This document shows positions 1-8,774 of a stretch of DNA of 64,000 nucleotides, one piece after another. Position 1 is the first letter of the stretch, and each line of letters opens with the position of its first letter. Both the position numbers and the translations under genes were made by a program. Below the pieces are notes generated by a model that did no database searches, was not told the origin of the DNA, and saw nothing but the letters and a program-made list of their open reading frames with translations. Source of the DNA: Clostridium sp. AM58-1XD (GTDB lineage Bacteria > Bacillota > Clostridia > Lachnospirales > Lachnospiraceae); contig NZ_QSDR01000006.1 of the NCBI RefSeq assembly GCF_003464085.1, positions 62,001-126,000 of the forward strand, written 5' to 3'.

Positions 1-1036
1 TCCTCTCTCCCATGATAACCGGACTGGCGTCAAAATCCATGTTGCATTCCATCTTTTTATACGTTCCCCTGTTTCCCGTAATCTTGATTACCGGCATAAC
101 CGGATTTCCCACAGGAGTTCCCCGGCCCGTAGAAAAGACCGAAACGCAGGCGCCTCCCGCGGCCATGGCGCAAAGGGAAGCCGTATCGTTGCCCGGCGTA
201 TCCATAATCACAAGTCCTTTTGCTGAGATTTCTTTCCCATAGCCTATCACGTCCTGAACTGTGGTTGTTCCGCCCTTATAGATACATCCAAGAGACTTTT
301 CTTCCAAAGAAGAAACGCCGCCTTTGATATTGCCGGGAGATGGATTAGACTCTCTCAGGTCCGTCTTCAGCACTTTCATGTAATTCTCCCACTCCCTGAC
401 AATCGATAGGATTTTCTCTGATATTTCAGGCGTCGCGGCCCTGGCCGCCAGAAGATGTTCCGCCCCGATAAATTCAGGAGTTTCACTCAGAATGACCGTC
501 CCGCCCGCCTTCACCAGCAAGTCTCCGGCAGCCCCAATCACAGGATTCGCCCCAATACCGGAAGTAGCGTCCGTTCCGCCGCATTCCGTGCCCAGAATAA
601 TATCCGACCACTCCACCGGCTCCCTATTTACACGACTCGCTTCCTCTGCCATTAAAAGAGCAGCTCTGGAAGCTTTTTCAATCGTTCCTGCAGTTCCTCC
701 GTCTTCCTGAATGACGAATTCTGCCAGCGGCTTGTTCGTCCTCTGTCTGATTAATTCCCCAATCCTGGCAGCAGAACACACTTCACATCCAAGTCCTACC
801 AGAATCGTCCCAAAAACGTTTGGATTCGCGGCAAATCCCACCAGGGTATCGATCGTATACTGCACATCCCTGTTTGTCTGGGAGCAGCCGTTCTGGTTCG
901 TAAAGCTTACCGCGCCTTCCACCATATCCGCTACTTTTTTGCATGTTTCGGAGGAGCAGGCACATGTAGGCAGAATCAGCACTTTATTTCTGATCCCCAC
1001 TTTTCCGTCGCTTCTTTTATATCCCGTCAATCCCAT
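1..1036 (-). CDS. UxaA-family hydrolase large subunit (altronate/galactarate dehydratase C-terminal type), 3' end outside window
   Basis: An open frame runs without interruption from ATG 1036 to the window edge, about 345 residues, so the C-terminus is missing. The translation has features of the large UxaA/GarD/SuyB domain: an early PTCACSSETC cysteine cluster, NQNGCSQTNRD near residue 50, a GLGCEVC stretch, and ILGTECGGTDATSG near residue 175. Known relatives dehydrate altronate or galactarate with an iron cofactor, or cleave sulfolactate. Here the large domain is a separate polypeptide that starts 10 bases after the small SAF-domain gene, so the two are probably co-translated as a two-subunit enzyme. 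It is the last visible gene of the sigma-54 operon that begins at 6551. The family is clear; the substrate is inferred only loosely from the acid-sugar context. Confidence 0.85.
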   Translation of the reverse strand, partial: MGLTGYKRSDGKVGIRNKVLILPTCACSSETCKKVADMVEGAVSFTNQNGCSQTNRDVQYTIDTLVGFAANPNVFGTILVGLGCEVCSAARIGELIRQRTNKPLAEFVIQEDGGTAGTIEKASRAALLMAEEASRVNREPVEWSDIILGTECGGTDATSGIGANPVIGAAGDLLVKAGGTVILSETPEFIGAEHLLAARAATPEISEKILSIVREWENYMKVLKTDLRESNPSPGNIKGGVSSLEEKSLGCIYKGGTTTVQDVIGYGKEISAKGLVIMDTPGNDTASLCAMAAGGACVSVFSTGRGTPVGNPVMPVIKITGNRGTYKKMECNMDFDASPVIMGER

Positions 1037-1046
1037 CCTGTCAGCT

Positions 1047-1337
1047 TCATCCTTTCTCCCTTTCCTCCATACGGCCCAGATTATGTATATGAATATAGCC
1101 GCCGCAGCCTACGTCTTCCAAAAGCCTTCCGATCGCTTCCCCGTACTTGATCACGGACTCGCCCTTTTTCATGTCCCTCAGACTGATCTTGTGATAGGCG
1201 GGAATATCCTCCAACGCAGGGATTTCCAGGATTTCACTGCCTCTCCTGCAAAGAACCACATCTCCTTTTTTCACCTCTTCAGCGACAACCGCCGCCGTAT
1301 CCTTATCCTGATTGATAATCAATCCCGTGACCGTCAT
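1047..1337 (-). CDS. UxaA-family small subunit, SAF domain
   Basis: This 96-residue protein matches the N-terminal SAF domain of altronate dehydratase (UxaA) or SuyA. The visible hallmark is the GDVVLCRRGSEILEIPALEDIPAYHKISLRD region, where the HKISLRD-like motif resembles the conserved HKiA motif of SAF domains. The family's usual small subunit is about 90-100 residues, so it looks complete. An AGAGG ribosome binding site precedes ATG 1337. It lies between the DapA-like gene and the large UxaA subunit and should form a complex with the latter. The reaction is probably dehydration or lyase cleavage of a hydroxy acid; the sequence does not fix the substrate. Confidence 0.85.
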   Translation of the reverse strand: MTVTGLIINQDKDTAAVVAEEVKKGDVVLCRRGSEILEIPALEDIPAYHKISLRDMKKGESVIKYGEAIGRLLEDVGCGGYIHIHNLGRMEEREKG

Positions 1338-1357
1338 AATCTACCTCTCCATCCAGT

Positions 1358-2256
1358 CTAAATATCATACCCGGCCAGCCGGATAGCAGATCTCATATTC
1401 TCCACAACCATACCTTCACTGCTCCTGTTCGGCCGGTAAGGTTCACCGGGATTTAATCCCATCAGGTCAGCCATATCCTTTGTTCCCACAGGGAAACTGG
1501 CCTTATCCATCTGCAGCCGGATCGGAGTCAGCCGGTACTGTTCTTCCAGCGCTCCCTTATAATCTCCTGAGCAGCATTTATCATAAATGGACACGACAAG
1601 TTCAGGAAACATATTCGCCGTAGTAGCCACACAGCCGTCCGCTCCATATGCCATCGCCCCATAAATCAGAGAATCCTTACCGCCTAAGACCTTAAATTTC
1701 CTCCCCCGCGCCTGACGGATAAACTCCGATGTCATGGTCATATCACCGCTGGAATCTTTGATTCCCACAATATTTTCACATTCGTCACAAAGACGCATAG
1801 CCAGAGAAACGCTGATATTATATCCCGTTCTGGCCGGGTTGTTGTAAAGAAGCACCGGGAAATCAGGCACTGCGCCTGCGATCGTCATAAAATGATCATA
1901 CAGCTCGTCATCATTTGGTTTAATAAACATGGGCTGTAGCACCGAAATCCCGTCCGCTCCCATCGCCCTGGCCATCCGCGCAAGACGGACTGCCTGTTTC
2001 GTCGTATACTGCCGATTCCCATGTATACGGGGACGCGTCTGTCGGCCTGATCTACGATGATCTTCAGACCTCTTTCCATCTCCTTTTCTTCCACGCCGTA
2101 GAACTCCCCGTTGCTGCCATACGCCAGAATTCCATGGACGCCCCCGCCGATCACGTGGTCCACCATCATCCTCAGCTTTTTCTCGTCTATGTTCTCGTTT
2201 TCATCGATAGGGGTCAGTATCGGAACGATAATTCCCTTAATAAAATCAATGTTCAT
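1358..2256 (-). CDS. DapA/NanA-family aldolase or dehydratase, copy 1, frameshifted
   Basis: Class I aldolase of the dihydrodipicolinate synthase/N-acetylneuraminate lyase family. It starts at ATG 2256 after GGAGG with IVPILTPIDENENIDEKKL and carries the GSNGEF motif, the YNNPARTGY tyrosine segment, and the Schiff-base lysine in VGIKDSSGD. The frame breaks around 2003-2010: after GIGS the N-terminal frame becomes nonsense, while the correct continuation (TKQAVRLARMARAMGADGIS) is in another frame. Restoring one base gives 299 residues, exactly the length of the paralogue at 10193-11091. In this operon (enolase-superfamily enzyme, Tct transporter, UxaA) it is likely a lyase or dehydratase for a keto-deoxy acid sugar rather than lysine biosynthesis DapA. 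The break is probably a sequence error. Confidence 0.85.
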
Positions 2257-2269
2257 GCCAGCCTCCGCA

Positions 2270-3763
2270 TCATGCCGCGGCTTTTTTCAGCCCGGCTCTT
2301 TTCTTTTCTTTTTTTACGGTCAGTGTAACCGAAACAATTGTTATGAGCCAGAATACAGCTGCTATGGGGCTCGTAATAAACGGCAGAAAATCCCCCTGGG
2401 AATACTGCATTCCTCTCATCAGATTCGTTTCAATGGTAGTCTCCAAAATAAATCCCAGAAGCATAGGAGACAGGGAGAAACCGAATTTTTTCAGCCCATA
2501 GCCAATCAGGCCAAAAAACAGCACCGTCCACACATCGAACATTCTGCTATTGGTTCCGTATGCCCCCACGCAGCATAATGCGATTACAACAGAGAGCAGA
2601 ATCCATCTGGGAACCGACAGCACCTTAACAAACGCCCTCATTCCCAGGTATTCGAAGATCAGCATAGCCACAGTAGCCACGATAACCGCTCCAAAGATGC
2701 TGTAGACCAGCACTCCGTTTGTCTTAAACAGCAGAGGCCCCGTAGAGATTCCTTTAATCATCAGCGCGCCCAAAAGCATGGCTGTCGCCGTATCCCCAGG
2801 TATTCCAAGAGTCAGGAGGGGAATCAGCGCGCCTCCGATCGATGCATTATTGCTGGTTTCAGAAGCGATAATGCCGTCAATACAGCCTGTGCCGAATTTT
2901 TCCGGCTCTTTGCTGGAATTCTTTGCCGCCATATAAGCAATCATATTAGACGTTCCGCCTCCGATGCCCGGCAGAATTCCGATTCCTATGCCGATTGCCG
3001 CCGACCGGAACATATTTCCAAGCTGTTCTTTAAATTCTCTCCGGGACAAGCCGATCCCCTTCATTTTATACTGTCTTGTGTTTCCCTTGTCCGCGCTTAT
3101 GCCCTCTTCCGCCGCCAGGAATACTTCCGTGACCGCAAACAGGCCGATCAGCACCGGCAGGAGTGCAAAGCCACTGTCAAGCTGATGGTTTCCAAAGGTA
3201 AACCGCAGCGCCGACGTAAGAGGCGCCGCCCCTACCTGGGCCACACACAGCCCGATCGCGCAGCTGGCAAGACCTTTAGCCACGGAGCCGGACACCAGGC
3301 TGCCAACCATGGTAAGCGAAAACACGCCAATAGCAAAATATTCATACGGCCCGAATTTAATCGTCCACTCCGCGATCGTCGGCGCCAGGAAAATCAGCAC
3401 CGCCACAGACAGCATAGTGCCGATGAACGAATAGAATACGCCGATTCCAAGGGCTCTTCCTGCCTCGCCCTTCTCCGCCATGGGACCGCCGTCAAAGGTT
3501 GTGGCGATGGATGAGGGAGTACCGGGGATTTTCAGCAGGATTGCCGAAATCAGTCCTCCTGAAATTCCTCCGATATAGAGCCCCATAAGCAGGCTTAGAC
3601 CTTCAATTGTATCAAGCGTATATGTGATCGGCAGGCACAGCGCGATCGCCATTGTGGAAGTCAGTCCCGGCAGCGCTCCGAATATAATACCTATCACCGT
3701 GCCTGCGATGATCAGCCCCAGACAGGCGGGGTTCGCGATCGCTGCAAATCCTTCTAAAATCAT
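2270..3763 (-). CDS. tctA: Tripartite tricarboxylate transporter, large membrane subunit TctA
   Basis: 497 residues with about ten to twelve hydrophobic segments. The N-terminal GTVIGIIFGALPGLTSTMAIALCLPITY and the internal GIGIGILPGIGGGTSN repeat are typical of TctA, the large membrane subunit that forms the sodium-coupled transport path. It starts at ATG 3763 after AGGAGGAGA, directly behind tctB. TctCBA systems take up citrate-like or other carboxylates using a high-affinity binding protein. The gene order binding protein-small-large subunit is complete here. The operon's enzymes suggest the cargo is an acid sugar or dicarboxylic acid; that is inference. Confidence 0.93.
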   Translation of the reverse strand: MILEGFAAIANPACLGLIIAGTVIGIIFGALPGLTSTMAIALCLPITYTLDTIEGLSLLMGLYIGGISGGLISAILLKIPGTPSSIATTFDGGPMAEKGEAGRALGIGVFYSFIGTMLSVAVLIFLAPTIAEWTIKFGPYEYFAIGVFSLTMVGSLVSGSVAKGLASCAIGLCVAQVGAAPLTSALRFTFGNHQLDSGFALLPVLIGLFAVTEVFLAAEEGISADKGNTRQYKMKGIGLSRREFKEQLGNMFRSAAIGIGIGILPGIGGGTSNMIAYMAAKNSSKEPEKFGTGCIDGIIASETSNNASIGGALIPLLTLGIPGDTATAMLLGALMIKGISTGPLLFKTNGVLVYSIFGAVIVATVAMLIFEYLGMRAFVKVLSVPRWILLSVVIALCCVGAYGTNSRMFDVWTVLFFGLIGYGLKKFGFSLSPMLLGFILETTIETNLMRGMQYSQGDFLPFITSPIAAVFWLITIVSVTLTVKKEKKRAGLKKAAA

Positions 3764-3778
3764 ATGTCTCCTCCTCGC

Positions 3779-4261
3779 TTATCCCAAAAACTTCAAAATT
3801 CCTGCCGGAAGCATCAATACGAAAACATTTCTGAAGATATAGTAAATAACCGCTGATGCGATGATTCCGACTGCCGCAAACTTTGCCAGGTTCCGTTTTT
3901 CCCTGGGAGCCAGTACCATTGTCTGCGCCGTAACATACAACGCGGTCATAATGACAAATCCTACCGGAACCAGCAGAAGCATATAGAAAAACAGCATTCC
4001 TATGGAGGCCAGCAACGCTTTATAGTGCTTTGTTTCCGGCTCCGTTCCATTTTCTTGAAAGGTTTTGGCCGACCGCGCTCCATTCCACATGATGAATAAT
4101 CCCAGTACTGTCATAAGTCCGCATGTCACTTTAGGCATAAAATCAGAACCAATGGTTACGGCCGCCCCCCGCGGTACGCTGAAAGATGCTGCAAAAAGAG
4201 CGGCTCCCAGGATGAGTATGAACGCTCCTGCGTATATATCTTTATATTTTTCTTTATGCAT
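3779..4261 (-). CDS. tctB: Tripartite tricarboxylate transporter, small membrane subunit TctB
   Basis: 160 residues with four predicted membrane helices (roughly residues 11-30, 40-60, 85-110 and 125-150), the normal plan for the small TctB subunit. It is short, poorly conserved in sequence and recognised mainly by size, topology and its place between tctC and tctA. It starts at ATG 4261 after a GGGAG site. It is expected to pair with TctA in the cytoplasmic membrane and accept substrate from the TctC lipoprotein. No frameshift or other oddity is seen. Confidence 0.9.
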   Translation of the reverse strand: MHKEKYKDIYAGAFILILGAALFAASFSVPRGAAVTIGSDFMPKVTCGLMTVLGLFIMWNGARSAKTFQENGTEPETKHYKALLASIGMLFFYMLLLVPVGFVIMTALYVTAQTMVLAPREKRNLAKFAAVGIIASAVIYYIFRNVFVLMLPAGILKFLG

Positions 4262-4283
4262 GTAAATTCATCTCCCAATTATT

Positions 4284-5345
4284 TTATTTCCCTTGAAACT
4301 GCGCCGTATATTTTACGATTTCCTCCCGTGATTCATCCAACAGCTTCCTGCCTTCTTCTCCGTCAAAGTAAGTAGGAGACTGCATATAGGCATCTCTGAT
4401 TGCGTTCGCGTACTCCTCATTATTCTCAATGATATTTTTCATAGCCGCCGAAACCTTCTTCGGCAGTTCCGGATCGGTTCCCTTAGGGAATGCAATAAAG
4501 AAATAAGTGGGGAACGCCACGTTAAAGCCCTGTTCTTTCAGACACGTATAATCCGGAATATGTTCAGCATTAGAAGTTCCCGTAAGCCCAAGCCCTACGA
4601 AATCTCCTGATGCGAGATAGTCTTTTACCGAGCCGTAAGCGTTGATAATTACGTCTACATGGCCTCCCAGAAGAGCCGCGATCCTGTCGGATGACCCGCC
4701 CGCGTCCACAAGGGTGGCGTCCACGCCCGCGTCGAGAATCTGCAGCGCGATCGCGTGCGTCGTAGCGCCTGTGTTATAAGCCATTTTCAATTTCCCCGGA
4801 TTCGCTTTTGAATAGTCGATCAGCCCCTGAAAATCAGCAATTCCAAGGTCCTTATTGACACAGATGATATTTCCCGGATTTTCCGCGCAGATACAGGCAA
4901 ATTCAAATTCGTCGAGTCCAAAATCAATGGCCCCGCTCAGCTCGTTGGTAATAAACGCACTGGATGAGATCAGCGCCGTACTGCCGTCGTTGGGCGCGTC
5001 CTTTGCCGCCCTGGCCCCTACGGCCCCTCCGTTGCCATCCGTGTTTACCACTACCACGTCGATGCCCAGTTCCTTTGTCAGATACTGTGCCGCCCACCTG
5101 GCATTGGCATCGCTGTCGCCTCCTGCCGCAAATGGGCAAATGAGCTGAAGCGTCTTCGTCGGCCACGCAGTGTCGGTTGTCTTACTTCCTCCTGCCTCTT
5201 CTGCTCTCTCCGCTTCCGTCTTGGCCGCCTCTGTTTTTCCAGCCTCCGCCTTTGCGCCGCCTTCCGTCTGCGCCGGTCCGGAACATCCCGTCAATGCCGC
5301 TGTAAGTAATAATGCTGCTGCCATAACCCCAAAATGTCTTTTCAT
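4284..5345 (-). CDS. tctC: Tripartite tricarboxylate transporter substrate-binding lipoprotein TctC
   Basis: 353 residues. A lipoprotein signal (MKRHFGVMAAALLLTAALTG then C) is followed by a low-complexity Ala/Glu/Lys-rich linker (about residues 25-58). The Bug/TctC fold starts at WPTKTLQLICPFAAGGDSDANAR; the PFAAGG-D element is typical of the family. It is the solute receptor tethered outside the membrane that delivers ligand to TctA/TctB. The clean AAAGGAGGAG site before ATG 5345 supports the start. It lies 15 bases after the enolase-superfamily gene, consistent with one transcript from the sigma-54 promoter. Confidence 0.92.
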   Translation of the reverse strand: MKRHFGVMAAALLLTAALTGCSGPAQTEGGAKAEAGKTEAAKTEAERAEEAGGSKTTDTAWPTKTLQLICPFAAGGDSDANARWAAQYLTKELGIDVVVVNTDGNGGAVGARAAKDAPNDGSTALISSSAFITNELSGAIDFGLDEFEFACICAENPGNIICVNKDLGIADFQGLIDYSKANPGKLKMAYNTGATTHAIALQILDAGVDATLVDAGGSSDRIAALLGGHVDVIINAYGSVKDYLASGDFVGLGLTGTSNAEHIPDYTCLKEQGFNVAFPTYFFIAFPKGTDPELPKKVSAAMKNIIENNEEYANAIRDAYMQSPTYFDGEEGRKLLDESREEIVKYTAQFQGK

Positions 5346-5360
5346 GTAATTTCTCCTCCT

Positions 5361-6551
5361 TTATTTTGAACCTTTTTTGTTTTCAAACACGTATTTCTGT
5401 ACCGTATGGGCATCCAGCCAGTCCCAGTCGTAGGCGACTCCCAGACCAGGGCCGTCCGGAATCGCAATCATGCCGTTTTCATCAATGGAATCCAGTTCAT
5501 CCTTATAGCCGTCCGCGTAACAAGGCGGGATAATATTTTTGAGCTTCGGCCCTACCTCCGCCAGCTCATAGTAATTCGTGTTCCTGATCGCTCCAAGCAC
5601 TTGTCTGTGCGCCGGGCCGCATGCATGTACTTCCACATCGACGCCGAAGGCTTCCGCCATTCTCGCGGTCTTAATCACTCCGGTGATCCCCATATCGTAC
5701 TCAGGATCGGCGCGGAGGAAATCGGTTCCTCCTGCGCGCAGGAAGTCACATTTCGCTTCCAGCGCCCTTACGTGTTCTGTGATCAGAAGGGGCGTTTTTA
5801 TCATGCCTCTCAGTTTATTATGTGCAAATGCCGACATAGAATTATCCCTGTAAGGATCTTCATACCAGAACAACCCCGCATCGTCACACGCCTTACCTAC
5901 ATAGAGGGCATCCGCGAAATTGTTCAGGTCGGAAGCGCCGTCATACATCAGCACCATCTCATCTCCTACCGCTTCTCTCAGTTTTCTGATCAGAGTCGCT
6001 TCCGCTTTTGCATCTCCGTCAAACCATCCGTGATGTTTAAAGGCTTTATATCCCATATCCCTGCACTGGACGGCAAAGTCGCAGAATGCCTCGTAAGAAT
6101 CCAGCATACCTGTATGGTCTCCATGAAACGTACTGGCGTATGCAGGAATTGTTTTTCTGAACTGGCCGATCATCGCCGCTATGGATTTCCCTGCCTGTTT
6201 TCCGGCCAGATCCCAAAGGGCGATGTCCACCGGCCCGTAACCCATATGGTCCATATGGCAAAGCCTTCTGTTCGCTTCATTAAACAGGGCTTCCCTCATA
6301 TCGGAATCTTTTCCCGGCAGGTCGCTCACTACCATCAGCGTCTGCGCCAGCGCAGGCTTCGTGCCTCCCCAGTGCGTTACATATTCTCCTCTGCTTCCAT
6401 CTTCACATTCGATTACAACTGCATATTTTGACATGGGCAGCACTCCGCCCTTCAAATACCCCACGTGATTATGGGCGTTCTCTACCGCCGCTCCCATATC
6501 TTTCAGCTCATACTTAAAATCAATTACTTCTACTTTGCTTATTACGGCCAT
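5361..6551 (-). CDS. Enolase-superfamily (mandelate racemase/muconate lactonizing type) enzyme
   Basis: 396 residues from ATG 6551, chosen because AAGGAGGAG precedes it; the frame stays open upstream but runs into the promoter. The fold is an N-terminal capping domain and a barrel with metal ligands visible in LMYDGAS, FWYEDPY and LITEHVRA. A His-Asp dyad of the mandelate racemase subgroup is suggested by LRADPEYDMGITG and VEVHACGPAHR. The second-strand base motif reads FKHHGW instead of the usual K-x-K, so the reaction may differ from well-known sugar acid dehydratases. It is the first gene of the operon, directly under the sigma-54 promoter at 6591-6606. It likely dehydrates or epimerises the acid brought in by Tct. 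Confidence 0.88.
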   Translation of the reverse strand: MAVISKVEVIDFKYELKDMGAAVENAHNHVGYLKGGVLPMSKYAVVIECEDGSRGEYVTHWGGTKPALAQTLMVVSDLPGKDSDMREALFNEANRRLCHMDHMGYGPVDIALWDLAGKQAGKSIAAMIGQFRKTIPAYASTFHGDHTGMLDSYEAFCDFAVQCRDMGYKAFKHHGWFDGDAKAEATLIRKLREAVGDEMVLMYDGASDLNNFADALYVGKACDDAGLFWYEDPYRDNSMSAFAHNKLRGMIKTPLLITEHVRALEAKCDFLRAGGTDFLRADPEYDMGITGVIKTARMAEAFGVDVEVHACGPAHRQVLGAIRNTNYYELAEVGPKLKNIIPPCYADGYKDELDSIDENGMIAIPDGPGLGVAYDWDWLDAHTVQKYVFENKKGSK

Positions 6552-6590
6552 CCTTATGCCTCCTCCTTTATTCTGTTTGATTATATATAA

Positions 6591-6606
6591 AGCAAAGTCT
6601 GTGCCA
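6591..6606 (-). promoter_or_regulatory. Sigma-54 (-24/-12) promoter of the enolase-tctCBA-dapA-uxaA operon
   Basis: Read on the minus strand the site is TGGCACAGACTTTGCT, which fits the sigma-54 consensus TGGCAC-N5-TTGCW with the exact GG-to-GC spacing. It lies 40 bases upstream of the enolase-superfamily start codon. The gene for a full PrpR_N/AAA+ sigma-54 activator lies immediately upstream, so activator and target promoter are adjacent. Confidence 0.88.
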
Positions 6607-6679
6607 ACTTTCCTCACGGCCGAAACAGGCAAAAAAAGCGCTTTTTTGTTTAAAACTTATCTATTATGTTCAAAAAAAA

Positions 6680-6731
6680 TGTTCAATACGTTAAATCCAG
6701 GCTGAACGCCGAACATTTAACGTATTGAACA
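6680..6731 (-). terminator. Intrinsic terminator of the sigma-54 activator gene
   Basis: Two perfect 17-base arms (TGTTCAATACGTTAAAT at 6680-6696 and its complement at 6715-6731) flank an 18-base loop. On the minus strand the stem is followed directly by eight T residues, as expected for an intrinsic terminator 35 bases after the activator stop codon. It also lies about 75-125 bases upstream of the sigma-54 promoter, so a second role as an activator-binding site cannot be excluded. Confidence 0.75.
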
Positions 6732-6765
6732 CTCTTAACAATTCCAAATTTCATATGGCCTTCTT

Positions 6766-8727
6766 CTATTTATCATCCAATCCCAATTCCTTGAGATACT
6801 TCCATAACGTAGTCCGGCTGATCTGAAGCTCTGCAGCCGCCTTTGTACGGCTGCCTTTATATTTTTTCATCAGCTCCCTCAGCTGTTCCTCAGAGACCTT
6901 TTTCTTACTCCCGGCCAAAGGTTCCCTGCTGCCGGACGATCCGTCCTTCCTCCCTTCTGCTGCCGGAGACATATCCAGCTGGTCAAAGGAGTAGCTGCTT
7001 CTGTAATTCTCATATATAAAATCAGCATCCGCTTCTCCGTCAGGACAGACGGCGCTGATACGTTCGCAGAAATTGCGGAGCTGTCTGATATTGCCGTCCC
7101 ATTCCAGCTGTTCCATGGCTTCCTTTGCCTCTTCCGAAAGCCGGACCTGTTTCGAAAACTTCTGATTATATCCCTTTATAAAAAACTCCGCCAGCAGGCC
7201 CACGTCTCCCTGCCGTCTCCTGAGCTCAGGCAGCTGGAGAACCAGCACGCTCAGCCTGTAGTACAGGTCTTTCCGGAAGCGCTGTTCCGCCACCATCTGT
7301 TTCAGGTTCGTATTACATGCGGCTATGATTCTGACATTTACCGGAATCACCGTATCAGAGCCTACCCGCCTCACCTGCTGTTCCTGAATCACCCTTAAAA
7401 GCCGGACCTGCCCCTGAAGACTCATCTCCGATATCTCATCCAGGAAAATCGTGCCATTGTGGGCCAGTTCAAAAAGCCCCATCTTTCCACCCTTTTTCGC
7501 TCCGGTAAACGCGCCGTCCACATATCCGAACAGTTCGCTCTCAATCAGGCTGTCTGGAATTGACCCGCAGTTAACGGCCACAAACGGCCCATCTTTCCTG
7601 TCGCTCTCATTGTGTATGCTTTGGGCAAACATTTCTTTTCCCGTACCTGTCTGTCCGATGATCAGGACGTTGGACTGAAGCGGCGCGAATGTCTCCGCCA
7701 GCCTGACGGCTTCCTTCAGATTTTCAGACCGGCCCTGTATATCATCAAAGGTATAATCTGCCGTATTTCCCTTCAAATACATACCTCTTCTGATTTTTGT
7801 CTCCATCTTCTGAAGCTCATGCACGCTGGAAAGAGTTACCGCACATCCTTTATTCTTTCCGTCCACCTGGACCGGCACCACGTTCATGGCGTATGCTCTG
7901 TTTCCAAAGCTTATGGCAATGCCTGTGTTTTCTCTTCCCGTATCCATCACCTCGCGGATCAGTCTGGATTTCTCTGCGCCGAAGACCGTATCCATCGTCA
8001 GCACCCCCTGCTTTCCCCCAGTCCTGTCCAGAATGGCCTCGGCCCGCCTGTTCATTGTAGTAACAGCGCCGTCTTCGTTCAGGCTCACGATACCATCGGT
8101 TACCGTATTGAAAATCGTATTGATTTCCTCATTTTTTTTGCGTTCTGCCTCTATCGACCGCTGGAGGTCCACCGCGCTGTTATACGCTGCCTCTACAAGT
8201 TCATACGTAGTACCCGTCATGACACATTTCATGCCTGCCGCTTTCGCCAGCCTGCATGTCAAGTCTCCTCCGATCACCACGTCGATTCCGTCCTCTTTCG
8301 CCTTAGCAACCATGGCCTGTACGTTCTTTCTGTCTTTCGCCGTATATAAGACAACCTTTGGACGCAGGATGTTAAAAAAAGACCTGACTCTGGCAACGAA
8401 GGATTCCAGCCCGATAATTCCGATCGAAGGATTTTCCGTTCCGCTGATCTCTTCAGCCGCAATAATGCTCCCCACGATACTTTCATCTGTGATCCCGATG
8501 TCGATTACAGGAAACGGAAGGTTGGACTGTTTCATAAGTCTGGCCGTATCTCCCCTGGCGATCAGCACGTCCACCTCTTTTTTATCCATGCCTCTGGCAT
8601 ATTCGACAGCCACGTCCATGTGGGCGACACGGATTTCCAGATTGTCCTTGTCCTTCAGCGTACTCTTCAGTTTTTCTGCCTGTTTCCTGATATGCTCTCC
8701 CTGAGCCAGCAATACGATTTTTCCCAT
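6766..8727 (-). CDS. PrpR_N-PAS-AAA+-Fis sigma-54 dependent transcriptional activator
   Basis: 653 residues. An N-terminal PrpR_N-like sensing domain (about 1-190) is followed by a linking helix and PAS domain (about 200-310), an AAA+ domain (about 330-560) and a Fis-type helix-turn-helix at the end (GSRTKAAAELQISRTTLWKYL). All mechanistic motifs are present: Walker A GQTGTGKE, the sigma-54 contact loop GAFTGA in ELFGYVDGAFTGAKKGG, Walker B GTIFLDEI, and the arginine finger region RFRKDLYYRLSV. It should sense a small-molecule acid and activate the sigma-54 promoter at 6591-6606. It follows the dehydrogenase gene with a 47-base gap and ends in its own terminator. Confidence 0.93.
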   Translation of the reverse strand: MGKIVLLAQGEHIRKQAEKLKSTLKDKDNLEIRVAHMDVAVEYARGMDKKEVDVLIARGDTARLMKQSNLPFPVIDIGITDESIVGSIIAAEEISGTENPSIGIIGLESFVARVRSFFNILRPKVVLYTAKDRKNVQAMVAKAKEDGIDVVIGGDLTCRLAKAAGMKCVMTGTTYELVEAAYNSAVDLQRSIEAERKKNEEINTIFNTVTDGIVSLNEDGAVTTMNRRAEAILDRTGGKQGVLTMDTVFGAEKSRLIREVMDTGRENTGIAISFGNRAYAMNVVPVQVDGKNKGCAVTLSSVHELQKMETKIRRGMYLKGNTADYTFDDIQGRSENLKEAVRLAETFAPLQSNVLIIGQTGTGKEMFAQSIHNESDRKDGPFVAVNCGSIPDSLIESELFGYVDGAFTGAKKGGKMGLFELAHNGTIFLDEISEMSLQGQVRLLRVIQEQQVRRVGSDTVIPVNVRIIAACNTNLKQMVAEQRFRKDLYYRLSVLVLQLPELRRRQGDVGLLAEFFIKGYNQKFSKQVRLSEEAKEAMEQLEWDGNIRQLRNFCERISAVCPDGEADADFIYENYRSSYSFDQLDMSPAAEGRKDGSSGSREPLAGSKKKVSEEQLRELMKKYKGSRTKAAAELQISRTTLWKYLKELGLDDK

Positions 8728-8774
8728 TATGTACCTTTCTCTGCCTGATCATATACCGTTTCGATTTGCTGCGT

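Noticed and set aside
5406..6431. A 341-codon plus-strand frame over the enolase-superfamily gene
   Set aside because: Antisense shadow of a gene with clear catalytic motifs; the translation is Arg/His-rich and has no family features.
6680..6731. Inverted repeat first read as an enhancer site for the sigma-54 activator
   Set aside because: On the minus strand the 17-base stem is followed by eight T residues directly after the activator gene, so a terminator is the better main call; a double role is noted.
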